Shown one piece after another: positions 25,844-33,719 of a stretch of 64,000 nucleotides of DNA. The notes below the pieces were generated by a model, which saw only the letters and a program-made list of their open reading frames with translations, was not told the origin of the DNA and made no database searches. This DNA comes from Erysipelothrix sp. HDW6A (lineage in GTDB: Bacteria; Bacillota_I; Bacilli_A; Erysipelotrichales; Erysipelotrichaceae), in NCBI RefSeq assembly GCF_011400295.1, contig NZ_CP049859.1:310001-374000 (forward strand), given 5' to 3'. The position numbers were made by a program, and so were the translations under genes. Every line of letters begins with the position of its first letter. Within the stretch, counting starts at the first letter, position 1.

Positions 25844-26626
25844 TTGGATAAGTATCTTGTTGGTTATGACGATAAACAACCAAAATTAAGGAGATTTGCG
25901 AATCTCGGAAATAGCTTCAATGCGAAGTTACGCGATTTAATAGCATTAGCAGAACCGGAGAAATGGTCTATACTAAAGACGAATGATTTAATTTATAATT
26001 ACATTTTTTCTGTGTTTGACCTAGCAATGAGTCAAAATCTGGTTTTTGAGAATGAAAAAAAAGATGCGGCGGTATTTAATACAGGTCTGATGACCTTGAA
26101 TGGCCAAGATATATACGGAATGTTTTTAGTTAACGGCGATAGAAGTACAGAACAACACTGGTATTTTAATGGTTTCTACAAAGATTCAGATAGATTCTTA
26201 ATGAACTATTTTTCTAAGCTTCCGATGTTTATCACAATGTTTGCTGAGCCTTCAGATGCGTATTATGATTGCGACTTGGAACTGAGAAAAGAGCTGGATC
26301 ATATTATTGATGATAACTATGAACGATTACCGGACAAATTAAAATCCTTGGATGAAAACACATTAAGGCTAATTGTAAATGGAGCAATTGATGTGTCGCT
26401 AAAGAAAATAAAGCGCAATAATCGAATGGTAGTTCCGCAACTATACTATGGAAACATCACTTACTTATTGCCCATTGATTTATTTGGTGAAAAATTTGCA
26501 TTAGCAGTTGAAAAAATCAATAATCAGTATCGTGCGAATACAATTCTTACTCTTGAGATGGCTTATATGCAAGCGAGATTAGTTATGAAACCAGAAAGTG
26601 ACTGGTTGACTCCTCAATCGCTATAG
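25844..26626 (+). CDS. DUF3825 family protein (prophage cargo)
   Basis: A 260-residue protein that matches DUF3825 over its whole length. Features are AVFNTGLMTLNGQDIYGMFL (about 76-95), HWYFNGF (about 107), LDHIIDDNYERLP (about 151), a central Pro-Gln-x-Tyr-Tyr, and the C-terminal LTLEMAYMQARL (about 238) and D-W-L. The domain is often found in bacterial proteins fused to OST-HTH/LOTUS or cold-shock domains, implying an RNA-related role; here it stands alone. TTG 25844 is preceded by AAAGGAGG at good spacing, though the frame is open upstream. It has its own terminator and sits between the lysis genes and the attachment site. Confidence 0.75.
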   Translation: MDKYLVGYDDKQPKLRRFANLGNSFNAKLRDLIALAEPEKWSILKTNDLIYNYIFSVFDLAMSQNLVFENEKKDAAVFNTGLMTLNGQDIYGMFLVNGDRSTEQHWYFNGFYKDSDRFLMNYFSKLPMFITMFAEPSDAYYDCDLELRKELDHIIDDNYERLPDKLKSLDENTLRLIVNGAIDVSLKKIKRNNRMVVPQLYYGNITYLLPIDLFGEKFALAVEKINNQYRANTILTLEMAYMQARLVMKPESDWLTPQSL

Positions 26627-26631
26627 TACGT

Positions 26632-26662
26632 AAAAAGATTGCCTCTGTGTGGCAATCTTTTT
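26632..26662. terminator. Bidirectional terminator after the DUF3825 gene
   Basis: AAAAAGATTGCC and GGCAATCTTTTT form a perfect 12-bp stem with an A-run before and T-run after. Confidence 0.92.
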
Positions 26663-27011
26663 ATTTAAATATTGTGTTTGAAGAGAATTATCTAAATGTG
26701 TTAGATTTCTCTTACAATGCAATTATAACATTTGAGTATAGAAAATCAACTTTTTTTGTTTATTTTTTAAAAAACGTAGTTAATTTTAAAATAAGATACT
26801 AATTTTGTTAACTCTCCTTGCCAAGCATGCTTATCACTGAGGTTATTAAAAGGATTTAGCTACATTCAACATAGATGGTGCAATTATAATCATTGCAGAA
26901 TATGCTTTAATCAACATTAATCCAGTTAATATATCTAACGCAATAGATTTAGTCTAAATCGACAAAGTAAACCGAATATTGTTAGAAAATCACAAATTAT
27001 ATGATATCATT
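26663..27011. other. AT-rich gene-free stretch at the prophage right end
   Basis: No ORF with a ribosome site on either strand. Very AT-rich, with a T-rich track near 26,750-26,790. A possible promoter TTGTTA-17 bases-TGATAT ends near 27,006 and would drive the small RNA described next. Confidence 0.5.
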
Positions 27012-27124
27012 AAGAAGATATATTTGAAAATAATCAGCACTCCTTTTGGTTACGGCTGTTACCTACTTTATCTACTGATTATGAATAATATATCGAGCCT
27101 CAGTTGGTGGACTGGGGCTTTTTT
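27012..27124 (+). ncRNA. Candidate structured small RNA
   Basis: About 110 bases bounded by a possible promoter on the left and an intrinsic terminator (GCCTCAGT/ACTGGGGC stem at 27,097-27,118, then TTTTTT) on the right. Inside, ATAATCAG (27,030-27,037) and CTGATTAT (27,075-27,082) are perfect inverted arms enclosing a 37-base loop with CTCCTTTT, which could pair with ribosome sites. No ORF. A small regulatory RNA or antitoxin RNA is possible. I cannot match it to a known family. Confidence 0.4.
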
Positions 27125-27181
27125 ATATGTATAATATAACTGTGGCACCCCTAAGTGTATAAAATTGTGTCACACATCCCG

Positions 27182-27219
27182 ACTCGGAGTTATTTACCCA
27201 TTCACTCCGAGTTTTTTTG
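27182..27219 (+). terminator. Intrinsic terminator
   Basis: ACTCGGAG / CTCCGAGT, an 8-bp stem, then TTTTTTT. No gene precedes it on this strand; a TATAAT at 27,130-27,135 could start a short transcript of about 75 bases ending here. Confidence 0.75.
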
Positions 27220-27228
27220 TGTAAGCAT

Positions 27229-27250
27229 AAAAAAAGAGCCAATTGGCTCT
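27229..27250 (-). terminator. Terminator of the cold-shock gene
   Basis: AGAGCC/GGCTCT stem with loop AATT just behind the csp stop on the minus strand, followed there by a T-run of seven. Confidence 0.85.
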
Positions 27251-27258
27251 AGTTTAAA

Positions 27259-27462
27259 TTAAAGTCCGCGAACATTGTCGGCTTGTTTACCGCGTTGTCC
27301 TTCAACAATATCAAAAGATACTGCTTGACCCTCATTAAGTGATCTATATCCGTCGGATGCAATTCCTGAGAAGTGAACGAAGATTTCTTCGTTTGTACCA
27401 TCTACAGTAATAAAGCCGAAGCCTTTGTCTGCATTAAAGAATTTTACTTTTCCTGATTCCAT
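27259..27462 (-). CDS. csp: Cold-shock protein
   Basis: A 67-residue CspA-family OB-fold RNA chaperone. Both RNA-binding motifs are intact: KGFGFI (RNP1) and VHF (RNP2), within [19 protein letters not shown]. The start is ATG 27462, with AGGAGGT upstream; an in-frame longer reading to 27,555 is rejected. It lies between the DUF3825 gene and the proposed attR, so it appears to be inside the prophage. That would make it cargo rather than a core csp gene, if the boundary is right. Confidence 0.92.
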   Translation of the reverse strand: MESGKVKFFNADKGFGFITVDGTNEEIFVHFSGIASDGYRSLNEGQAVSFDIVEGQRGKQADNVRGL

Positions 27463-27850
27463 GTATAAATACCTCCTGTCTAGAATAAGTACACAAATAA
27501 TAACAAAAGGCATTATTGGTTGAGTTTTAATCTTATTGCTTATTAAGCATAACACCTTTTGAGATTAAAGCAAGGAAATAGATTGGTGACGTTGTTAGGC
27601 TTATTGCTTATGCGATAACTGTTCTAGTGTCATTATAACGTTTAACGAACTCCTAGAGTATGAAAGAAACATCGATAAGAAACAATCGAGTAGTGTAGTA
27701 GATAAGGATGCTTGGTTGAAGTCTAAAGGGGAATATTAGTGAGAAGATTTTGAGAAGAATTATCTAAAATTGACATAATATGAAATTAGAGAAAATCAAC
27801 TCAAATAAGGGTTTGGTATATATTGATAATAGACAATTATATTGAAAAAC
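27463..27850. other. Gene-free stretch between csp and the tmRNA fragment
   Basis: It contains the long upstream leader and promoter region expected for csp on the minus strand and then AT-rich sequence with short degenerate repeats. I see no ORF with a ribosome site. Confidence 0.5.
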
Positions 27851-27870
27851 GTTTCTCGCCAGCTCCACCA
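27851..27870 (+). other. tmRNA (ssrA) 3'-end fragment, proposed attR of the prophage
   Basis: The 20 bases end CTCGCCAGCTCCACCA. This matches the T-stem 3' strand, the acceptor 3' strand CAGCTCC, A and CCA of bacterial tmRNA, close to the E. coli end CCCGCCAGCTCCACCA. It would pair with the usual 5' GGGGCTG including the G3-U70 pair. No tmRNA body lies upstream here. A T-run terminator follows at once, as behind a real ssrA gene. Integrases commonly use the ssrA 3' end. A tRNA-Ala end is less likely. Confidence 0.7.
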
Positions 27871-27884
27871 TTGATTACAAATGT

Positions 27885-27911
27885 AAACGTTCAAAAGATG
27901 AACGTTTTTTT
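27885..27911 (+). terminator. Original terminator of the split tmRNA gene
   Basis: AAACGTTC / GAACGTTT perfect 8-bp stem, loop AAAAGAT, then a T-run. It lies 14 bases past the CCA of the tmRNA fragment. This is the placement expected for the native ssrA terminator stranded on the far side of an insertion. Confidence 0.85.
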
Positions 27912-28329
27912 GTTAGTTAAATATCCAAATTCAGAAGAATTACAAGGGTAGAATTTCAGTAGAAGTAGTTGAGATTTAATTTGTTTGTTTTCACCAAGGT
28001 GTAGCAACTTTAGTCTACTAGAACAGTGAAGGTTAGCAGGAAATGTTACTACAAACTAAATGAAGAATATACAAAGAAACCTTATACTTTTACCTTGAAT
28101 ATTATGGTGCCTGAGGCAAATCGACAGTTAAAAGGGCTGTAGCGAAATAGGTAATTAATTAACTGTCTGTATCGTTACATCCCTTTAGTAATTCATATGA
28201 GAAACTGCAGATATCAACAATGGCGCAAGTACCAGATCATTTAAATAATAAATCAAGTTTCCCACAAAGTATATCTATTTTTCAAAACAATCAATAATAT
28301 TCATCTTAAAAGTCAAAAGACACTAATTA
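27912..28329. other. Gene-free stretch right of the attachment site
   Basis: No supportable ORF. Two crossing inverted repeats are seen: GACAGTTAA/TTAACTGTC (28,123-28,131 and 28,159-28,167) and an imperfect 15-base pair (28,131-28,145 and 28,172-28,186). They could form a pseudoknot or be decayed repeat sequence. Confidence 0.4.
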
Positions 28330-29049
28330 TTAATTAAGAACACCATATGTTTTCAAAACTTCGTTGTTTTGATATGCTCTTATGACATCGATTGGGTAAT
28401 CATTGACAAAATCTATATTCATATTTGAAATACCCTTAGCTATATCAATCGAGATTAATTCATTTTTTACAACTGTTGATTCAGAATACTTAATTTCAAC
28501 TTGTATACTGCCCATTTCAATTAAAAAATTATTAATTGAAATACCTTCGTCAATCATATTTTCAGTTCCATTATTATCGATAAATGTTATGTATTCTAGT
28601 GCTTGATAACCGGTACCCTTAGATAAAAGGATATCTGTGGTAGGTGACTTAAATATATCACCTTCATTCCTCATGCCATTATACGGCGGAATTTGCCTAT
28701 TTAAGTAGGAATTTAGACTGTTGTTTGGAATAATTTTTATTGAGTGCACAATTAATTCTTTGGTGGTTTTAGGGGCAACATATATATGATACCTAACATA
28801 ATATACATCTGAATTTATGGGTTTAATAAGTAGAGGTTCTTCTAATTTTACGTTAAAATTCGAACCTATGAACTCCTTATCAGTGTGTTTATTATAATAA
28901 ATTTTTAATGAGTTAGGTATATCTTTCGTTTGTGGAGTTAGTAAAGAAAAATCGTTTTGAACTTTCTCAGTATAACACCCAACCAGTAGAATCAAAAAGA
29001 CGATAAGAAAATATACTTTACTATGTCTCGTCTTAGTTTGCATAAACAT
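28330..29049 (-). CDS. Lipoprotein of unknown function
   Basis: A 239-residue lipoprotein. Residues 11-25 form the signal segment with lipobox L-L-V-G-C at Cys25. The mature part is beta-rich with many Asn, Ile and Tyr and resembles no family I know. It is the last gene of a short minus-strand operon; its start overlaps the end of the upstream gene by 17 bases. ATG 29043 is an alternative start. Base composition is more AT-rich than the core genes. Confidence 0.7.
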   Translation of the reverse strand: MFMQTKTRHSKVYFLIVFLILLVGCYTEKVQNDFSLLTPQTKDIPNSLKIYYNKHTDKEFIGSNFNVKLEEPLLIKPINSDVYYVRYHIYVAPKTTKELIVHSIKIIPNNSLNSYLNRQIPPYNGMRNEGDIFKSPTTDILLSKGTGYQALEYITFIDNNGTENMIDEGISINNFLIEMGSIQVEIKYSESTVVKNELISIDIAKGISNMNIDFVNDYPIDVIRAYQNNEVLKTYGVLN

Positions 29050-29749
29050 CCATATAGATTCCAGAACCAGAACTTAATGCTTGGATCGCACGATTTTTAA
29101 TCCATGAGTCATTATCATAATATGATTTCTTTTCAATGTCATTGTAGTTAGTAGGGTTGGCGGATGGTTTCCCATCGTTCTCATAATTCTTAGATAGAGG
29201 TTGTCCATATGAATCATAATATGTTGTCCATACTTTAAGGAAAGTCCTCCTACTTCCTACATAAGCGGTTGACATCCAAATATTATTGCTTTGTACCTGC
29301 CCAACTCTATTTTTATAATAGTATTTGTTATATGTTTCAGCTGTTACTGGCATTGCTTTATCAACGATGCTTAGAAATCCAGAGATTGCTTCGCCTAAAA
29401 TTAATGAAACCGTTTTACTTCTAATAGGAGAATAAGTGAGTAAAGTGTTAGCAATTGAATCAAATATTCCGCTTTTACTTCCCATTTTGTAGTATCCATT
29501 TGACCATTTATAATATTCATAAATTCTAGTTGAATAGCTTGAATTAGTAATTTGCAAGTCACCATTAATTAGAGCTTCTGGTTTTTGGTAATGTACAGCA
29601 ATTATTACAGGCTTCGTTGTTTCAATACTATCATTGTCTAGAATTTTGTCACTGGATTGTACTTCTATCTTTTCAAAATAAAATGATATGTATTGTTGAT
29701 CTTCGAAAACAGAATCAATTTTTTGTTTGGTAGCATTTTCTAATACCAT
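29033..29749 (-). CDS. Unknown protein, operon partner of the lipoprotein
   Basis: A 238-residue protein with a strong ribosome site (AAGGAGGAAACA). There is no signal peptide; one weak hydrophobic stretch lies at about 112-130 (TVSLILGEAISGFLSIVD). The rest is rich in Tyr, Asn and Ser (for example YYKNRVGQVQSNN and WTTYYDSYGQPLSKNY). I recognise no family. Genes of this composition next to an attachment site may be relics of an older insertion. Confidence 0.6.
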   Translation of the reverse strand: MVLENATKQKIDSVFEDQQYISFYFEKIEVQSSDKILDNDSIETTKPVIIAVHYQKPEALINGDLQITNSSYSTRIYEYYKWSNGYYKMGSKSGIFDSIANTLLTYSPIRSKTVSLILGEAISGFLSIVDKAMPVTAETYNKYYYKNRVGQVQSNNIWMSTAYVGSRRTFLKVWTTYYDSYGQPLSKNYENDGKPSANPTNYNDIEKKSYYDNDSWIKNRAIQALSSGSGIYMDVYAN

Positions 29750-29776
29750 TGTTTCCTCCTTGATGAAAACTCAATA

Positions 29777-29950
29777 TTATTTAGAAATACCCAATGTAGT
29801 TATCAGTAATCTCTCATTAAAAAAATGCTTATCACCATCTTTCTTTATTAAGTCGAGACACTTTAATAACACAATAAAAAACGTTGTAATAATGAATTTA
29901 AAACTGGTTACATCGTTATCTAAAATTGTATTAAAAATTGTGAAAATCAT
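29777..29950 (-). CDS. Possible small membrane protein
   Basis: A 57-residue frame starting MIFTIFNTIL with one hydrophobic span (FKFIITTFFIVLLKCL). It lies between the promoter at 30,014-30,041 and the gene at 29,749. The ribosome site is poor, so it may be only part of a long leader. Confidence 0.3.
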   Translation of the reverse strand: MIFTIFNTILDNDVTSFKFIITTFFIVLLKCLDLIKKDGDKHFFNERLLITTLGISK

Positions 29951-30013
29951 TTAATTGTTTTTTAAACATTGTAGTACTTGAAAAATAGTTTACCCAGAGG
30001 TATTGTTACTTTT

Positions 30014-30041
30014 AATATAGCATCTCTAATCTTTTTGTCAA
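30014..30041 (-). promoter_or_regulatory. Sigma-A promoter for the minus-strand unknown/lipoprotein operon
   Basis: On the minus strand TTGACA (30,041-30,036) and TATATT (30,019-30,014) are 16 bases apart. The leader to the gene at 29,749 would be about 260 bases. Confidence 0.7.
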
Positions 30042-30260
30042 TATATTTGTTTCGATTACAAATAATTAGTTTTGACGGTCAGGTTCGCTATAAAAATGTT
30101 AATGTAAAGTAGGTTTGAGATTCTATGAAAATTTGGCAGAGCGTTATATGAACCTTCAAAATTACTGACATAAGTTGTAATTTTTACCGAAAAAATTAAA
30201 GTGAAAAAATTTCACAATTGATTGTATAAAATTTTAACTAGTTAAAACAATTATGTGATT

Positions 30261-30286
30261 TCAAGTATTGGGTAGCCAATACTTGA
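30261..30286. promoter_or_regulatory. 11-bp perfect inverted repeat (operator-like)
   Basis: TCAAGTATTGG and CCAATACTTGA surround GTAG. A TATTAT element lies at 30,296-30,301, just to the right. No -35 box is seen at normal spacing, so an activator or repressor site is possible. Confidence 0.5.
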
Positions 30287-30301
30287 AAGAAATGGTATTA
30301 T

Positions 30302-30417
30302 AGAAACAAGTTATTAGTAAGCCGTTATGGCTATTGGCAACCTAGATGGTGTTCGCCCAGGACATGCCGATGGCACCATAGAAAAAGAATTAGTAACCAC
30401 TGAAAGGTGGTTTTTTT
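30302..30417 (+). ncRNA. Unidentified structured RNA element with terminator
   Basis: Downstream of the TATTAT element come a small AGCC/GGCT hairpin (near 30,320), a larger arm pair ATGGTGT (30,345-) with GCACCAT (near 30,373), and an intrinsic terminator AACCAC/GTGGTT at 30,395-30,412 with T-run to 30,417. There is no gene on this strand behind it, as the next one runs the other way. That suggests a free-standing RNA. Some bases recall the fluoride aptamer but the P1 helix is missing. Confidence 0.4.
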
Positions 30418-30459
30418 CTATGCAATTTCCAAAAAATCAGATGTGTGATCATCTAATAT

Positions 30460-31194
30460 TTAGGTTTCACTACGAAGTACCTTTAACCTCCCAATATAAT
30501 AATCAATTTTTTGTGGCTTTCCTGATGTCGTAAGATATTGTGCAACAAAGTCACCAGTTACAAGACCTCTATTTTCACAATATTCAATAAACTCATCAAA
30601 ATTGGATTGACCGTTCTCTGTATCCTCCCAGTATAATCCTTGAATGTACATTGATTCATCAAATGTATCTGTCTGATCAACCTCGTATGCATTAGTAATA
30701 AGACCATGATGTATTGTGGTGTAGTCTTTAGAGTAACGAATTATTAAGGATTGATTTGGGTCGTCAATATACCTTTGTATTAAATCAGAATCATTAAAAT
30801 CTATAGATGTAAACGAAGGAACCTTCCAGCTTACTTCAGATAACCCTTTGTTTTTCAAGTGATCAAAAGTCGATAAGGCAATCAAACGATTATCAATTTT
30901 ATTAACAGTTCTTTCTATGAATTCAATTTCTTTATACAATTCCATCTTTCGATTCTTTAAGATTTCTGCTATCTCTTGATTGGTGTTCGTTTCGAGAGAT
31001 TGTATGGTGCTAATAGGTATCGATAGATCACGATAAAACATAACATCACACGTATCTAAGGCAGTTTGGAAGTTAAAAGATCGATAATTAGATTCAGTTC
31101 TATCGAAACGAATGAGGCCACGTTTATCCCAATACCGTATTTTAGAAGGGTTAATTCCCAATGCTTTTGCAAGATTACCTATTTTTTTACCCAT
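30460..31194 (-). CDS. MerR-family transcription regulator
   Basis: A 244-residue regulator. The winged helix at the N-terminus reads IGNLAKALGINPSKIRYWDKRGLI (residues about 4-27), clearly MerR. A coiled-coil dimer helix follows (about 75-110). The C-terminal 120 residues form a GyrI/BmrR-like effector domain, so the signal is probably a small organic molecule. It is divergent from the amidase gene, and the operator between them has the 19-bp spacing used by MerR proteins to bend DNA. Confidence 0.88.
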   Translation of the reverse strand: MGKKIGNLAKALGINPSKIRYWDKRGLIRFDRTESNYRSFNFQTALDTCDVMFYRDLSIPISTIQSLETNTNQEIAEILKNRKMELYKEIEFIERTVNKIDNRLIALSTFDHLKNKGLSEVSWKVPSFTSIDFNDSDLIQRYIDDPNQSLIIRYSKDYTTIHHGLITNAYEVDQTDTFDESMYIQGLYWEDTENGQSNFDEFIEYCENRGLVTGDFVAQYLTTSGKPQKIDYYIGRLKVLRSET

Positions 31195-31234
31195 ATATTA
31201 TCTCCCTTTCAACTTAAGTGTATCACAACACACC

Positions 31235-31265
31235 TTGACCTTAAACCGACTTTAAGGTGTAAGCT
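31235..31265 (+). promoter_or_regulatory. MerR-type promoter with 19-bp spacer and palindromic operator
   Basis: TTGACC (31,235-31,240) and TAAGCT (31,260-31,265) are 19 bases apart, too long for normal sigma-A use. Between them ACCTTAAA-CCGAC-TTTAAGGT (31,238-31,258) is a perfect palindrome. This is the classic design of a MerR-activated promoter and faces the amidase gene. Confidence 0.88.
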
Positions 31266-31295
31266 AAAAGAGTATAAAGAGAAGGAGAGTATTTT

Positions 31296-32234
31296 ATGAA
31301 TATAGGTAGTTGTTTACCTCTAATTGGTAAAATTGAAACAGAGACATTAAGCGTTGCGATATTTCAAAAAGGAGCAGAAGTAATTGCGGAGAATCTTGAT
31401 GATGTAAACAAGAATATTGATTCCATTATAGAGTGGTTAAATAGGCTCACTGTGGCAATGCCAGGCATGGATTTAGTAATCACACCAGAAACTTCGTTAC
31501 AAGGTTCTGCCTTTAATACGTGGAAAGCTGCAATCACACTTGATGGAAACGAAATAAATAGACTAAAAGAAGTGTGTAAAGGATTGAAACTTTGGTTAGT
31601 GGTTGGTGCTTATGTAATGGTGAATGATGATGAGTATGTAAAAAATGCTGCGATTACAATCAATGATCAAGGTGAGATTGTAAATGTATATTATAAAACT
31701 AATCCATGGATTCCAATGGAACCAGTCTCGCCTGGACATGAAATTCAAGTTTTTAATGGTCCCAAAGGGTCGCGAATCGCTACAATCATTTGTTCAGATG
31801 GAGACTACACTGAACCTTGGAGAGAGGCAGCATATAAGGGAGCAAACATAATAATTAGAATATCTGCTTACATGACTCCATATGAAAATGCATATGAAAT
31901 TACTAACAGAGCAGGAGCCTTCTTTAATCATTGTTATGTGGTATCAGCAAATGAATGTGGAATAGATGATGGATATTGTTGGTTTGGTAAGAGTATGGCT
32001 GTCAATTTTGATGGCGACATTATTGCTCAAGCACCTTTAGGAATACCATACTTAATGAAAGTAGATCTATATCCAGGTATTTGCGACGCTGTACAAAAAC
32101 AATCATTAATGGGGGATTTAAACTGGCAAAGTAATCATCGTGCTGCAGCATCTCCTGATGGTAAGGGAATCGGATGGAATAAAGATATGTATTCATTCTT
32201 AAAAAGCGATAATAAAGTTAAGGGGGTAAAGTAG
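31296..32234 (+). CDS. Carbon-nitrogen hydrolase, formamidase/aliphatic amidase-like
   Basis: A 312-residue nitrilase-superfamily enzyme with the catalytic triad Glu65 (ITPETSLQG), Lys134 (YYKTNPW) and Cys166 (IICSDGDY). The surroundings (NPWIPMEPVSPG, REAAYKGANIIIRIS, ITNRAGAFFNH) are close to AmiF formamidase and AmiE amidase rather than other branches. It would hydrolyse a short amide to acid plus ammonia in the cytosol. It is first in a MerR-controlled cluster with a small gene and an MFS transporter. Confidence 0.82.
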   Translation: MNIGSCLPLIGKIETETLSVAIFQKGAEVIAENLDDVNKNIDSIIEWLNRLTVAMPGMDLVITPETSLQGSAFNTWKAAITLDGNEINRLKEVCKGLKLWLVVGAYVMVNDDEYVKNAAITINDQGEIVNVYYKTNPWIPMEPVSPGHEIQVFNGPKGSRIATIICSDGDYTEPWREAAYKGANIIIRISAYMTPYENAYEITNRAGAFFNHCYVVSANECGIDDGYCWFGKSMAVNFDGDIIAQAPLGIPYLMKVDLYPGICDAVQKQSLMGDLNWQSNHRAAASPDGKGIGWNKDMYSFLKSDNKVKGVK

Positions 32235-32235
32235 T

Positions 32236-32514
32236 ATGTATAATGAACTTTGGTCAATGCACCTATTTATCAAGGCTCTTGATGAAGCAAAAATTGTATT
32301 TCCAACAACCAAAGTGAATGCATTGGAAAAATCAATGAATATTAAAGTTCCAGTTGAAAATAATAATTACATTACTTTAGATTCAATAATTGAGAAATTT
32401 GAGCCTGAATATTATGAAAGTGGTAGTGCTTTTTTCACGGCATATAACTCAGTGCTTTATCTAGAGAATAGAGAAGAATTTTTAGAAATGAAAAAACAAC
32501 AGTTCGGCAAGTAG
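32236..32514 (+). CDS. Small unknown protein in the amidase cluster
   Basis: A 92-residue soluble protein, acidic in its C-terminal half, starting one base after the amidase stop. No family recognised. Two short helices seem to flank a Pro-Val-Asn/Asn-Tyr core. Its fixed place between enzyme and transporter suggests it helps with the same substrate. Confidence 0.6.
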   Translation: MYNELWSMHLFIKALDEAKIVFPTTKVNALEKSMNIKVPVENNNYITLDSIIEKFEPEYYESGSAFFTAYNSVLYLENREEFLEMKKQQFGK

Positions 32515-32532
32515 AAATTGAGGCGGAGGATT

Positions 32533-33719
32533 ATGAAACTAAGTAGAGGGTGGAAAGTAATGCTTAGTGGTCTTTTTGGGGAATTTCGCTAGCTATTGTT
32601 CAAAATAAAGTCACCCCGATATTATTACTTATCGCAAATGATTTGGGAATATCACTAAAAACTGCTGGATTATTGAGTTCGGTGTTCGTGGTAGTAGGAA
32701 TCATTAGTGCTTTACCAGCAGCATTTATTGTGAACAAAGTAGGGCCTAAAAAAGTAGGTATTGCTACATTGATAATCTCAATTGGTGGATCTGTCTTGGG
32801 TTTATTTGCAGATAATATTATTGTGCTATTAATAAGTAGAGTTATCGAAGGGGTTGGGGTAAGTGTCATCGCTGTACTGACACCGAGTCTGATATCAATG
32901 TGGTTTCCCGAAGATAAACGAAGTTTACCAATTGGAATTTGGACAACATGGATGACATTTTCTCAAACCATTTGTTTATTATTGAGTGAACCATTAACAA
33001 ATAAATTTGGATGGCAAGGTATGTGGTATCTAGGAATCGCAAGTTGTAGTATTGCAGTAATATTATTTATTGCGTTTGTAACAACACCTGATGATGAAGA
33101 AAATTACGCCCCAATTCAACAAATTCAAAGTGGCGATACAATCAATAGTTTACTCAAAAACAAAACGATATGGAGGATTGGACTCATTGCATTTATGTTT
33201 GCATGTATCTCATTCACATTTAATGTAAGTGTATCGCCATTACTCCAACAGAATCTCAATTTTAGTCTAGGAAAGGCTTCTTTATTAGTTGCGGTGCTAT
33301 ATTTTACGGAAATATTTTATTCTTCGTCATATGGTTTACTAATTGGGAAAATAAAAGACAAAAGAAAATTGATGATAGTTACTTTTTTGTGTTTGGGAAT
33401 AATTGGATTGTTAAGCTTTATCATTGATACACGATATGTCATTTTAATTCTATGCATATTCATGGTTTTTGATGCAAGTAACGCTACAATATTGTGGGAT
33501 ATTGCACCGATGTCAGCAAGTAATTCAAATGAAATAAGTCTATCAGTGGGGGTCTTGAATATCGGTTTAAACTCAGGCATTCTTATTGCTACACCCTTAG
33601 CTGGATATTTGTTAGAATCATTCGGTTATTTTGCAGTGGGTATTGCAATAGTAATTTTCGTGATTATAGGTCTACTGTTAATAAAGAATCTATCAATAAA
33701 CATAGAGAAAGTAAATTAA
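32533..33719 (+). pseudogene. MFS transporter gene broken by a frameshift near 32,577
   Basis: ATG 32,533 with GGCGGAGGA opens a frame that ends at TAG 32,593. The other frame continues as a good MFS transporter of the CynX/NNP type (GISLAIVQNKVTPILLL, then about eleven membrane segments, R/K-rich loop motifs). The two halves join at TTTTTGGGG (32,573-32,581). Adding one T restores L-F-W-G-I-S, a natural MFS first helix. So a T was lost from the run, by mutation or by reading error. If intact it would export or import the amidase substrate. Confidence 0.8.

Noticed and set aside
27142-27176. End of an IS256-like element
   Set aside because: The bases recall such ends, but there is no second inverted copy, no target duplication and no transposase remnant.
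27851-27870. tRNA-Ala 3' end rather than tmRNA
   Set aside because: Both end GCTCCACCA, but the acceptor strand CAGCTCC preceded by CGC fits tmRNA better. Not fully excluded.
1-27870. Integrase, repressor or excisionase genes
   Set aside because: None found in the window; the lysogeny module must lie to the left.
28123-28186. Miniature transposable element
   Set aside because: The crossing repeats are imperfect, the block is only about 60 bp, and no target duplication is seen.
30302-30417. Second fluoride riboswitch or a tracrRNA
   Set aside because: GATGGTGTTCGCC resembles the fluoride aptamer, but the flanking bases cannot form P1 and no gene follows. For a tracrRNA there is no CRISPR repeat or cas9 nearby.
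30327-30533. 68-codon + strand ORF
   Set aside because: It has no ribosome site, runs through an intrinsic terminator and overlaps the end of the MerR gene.
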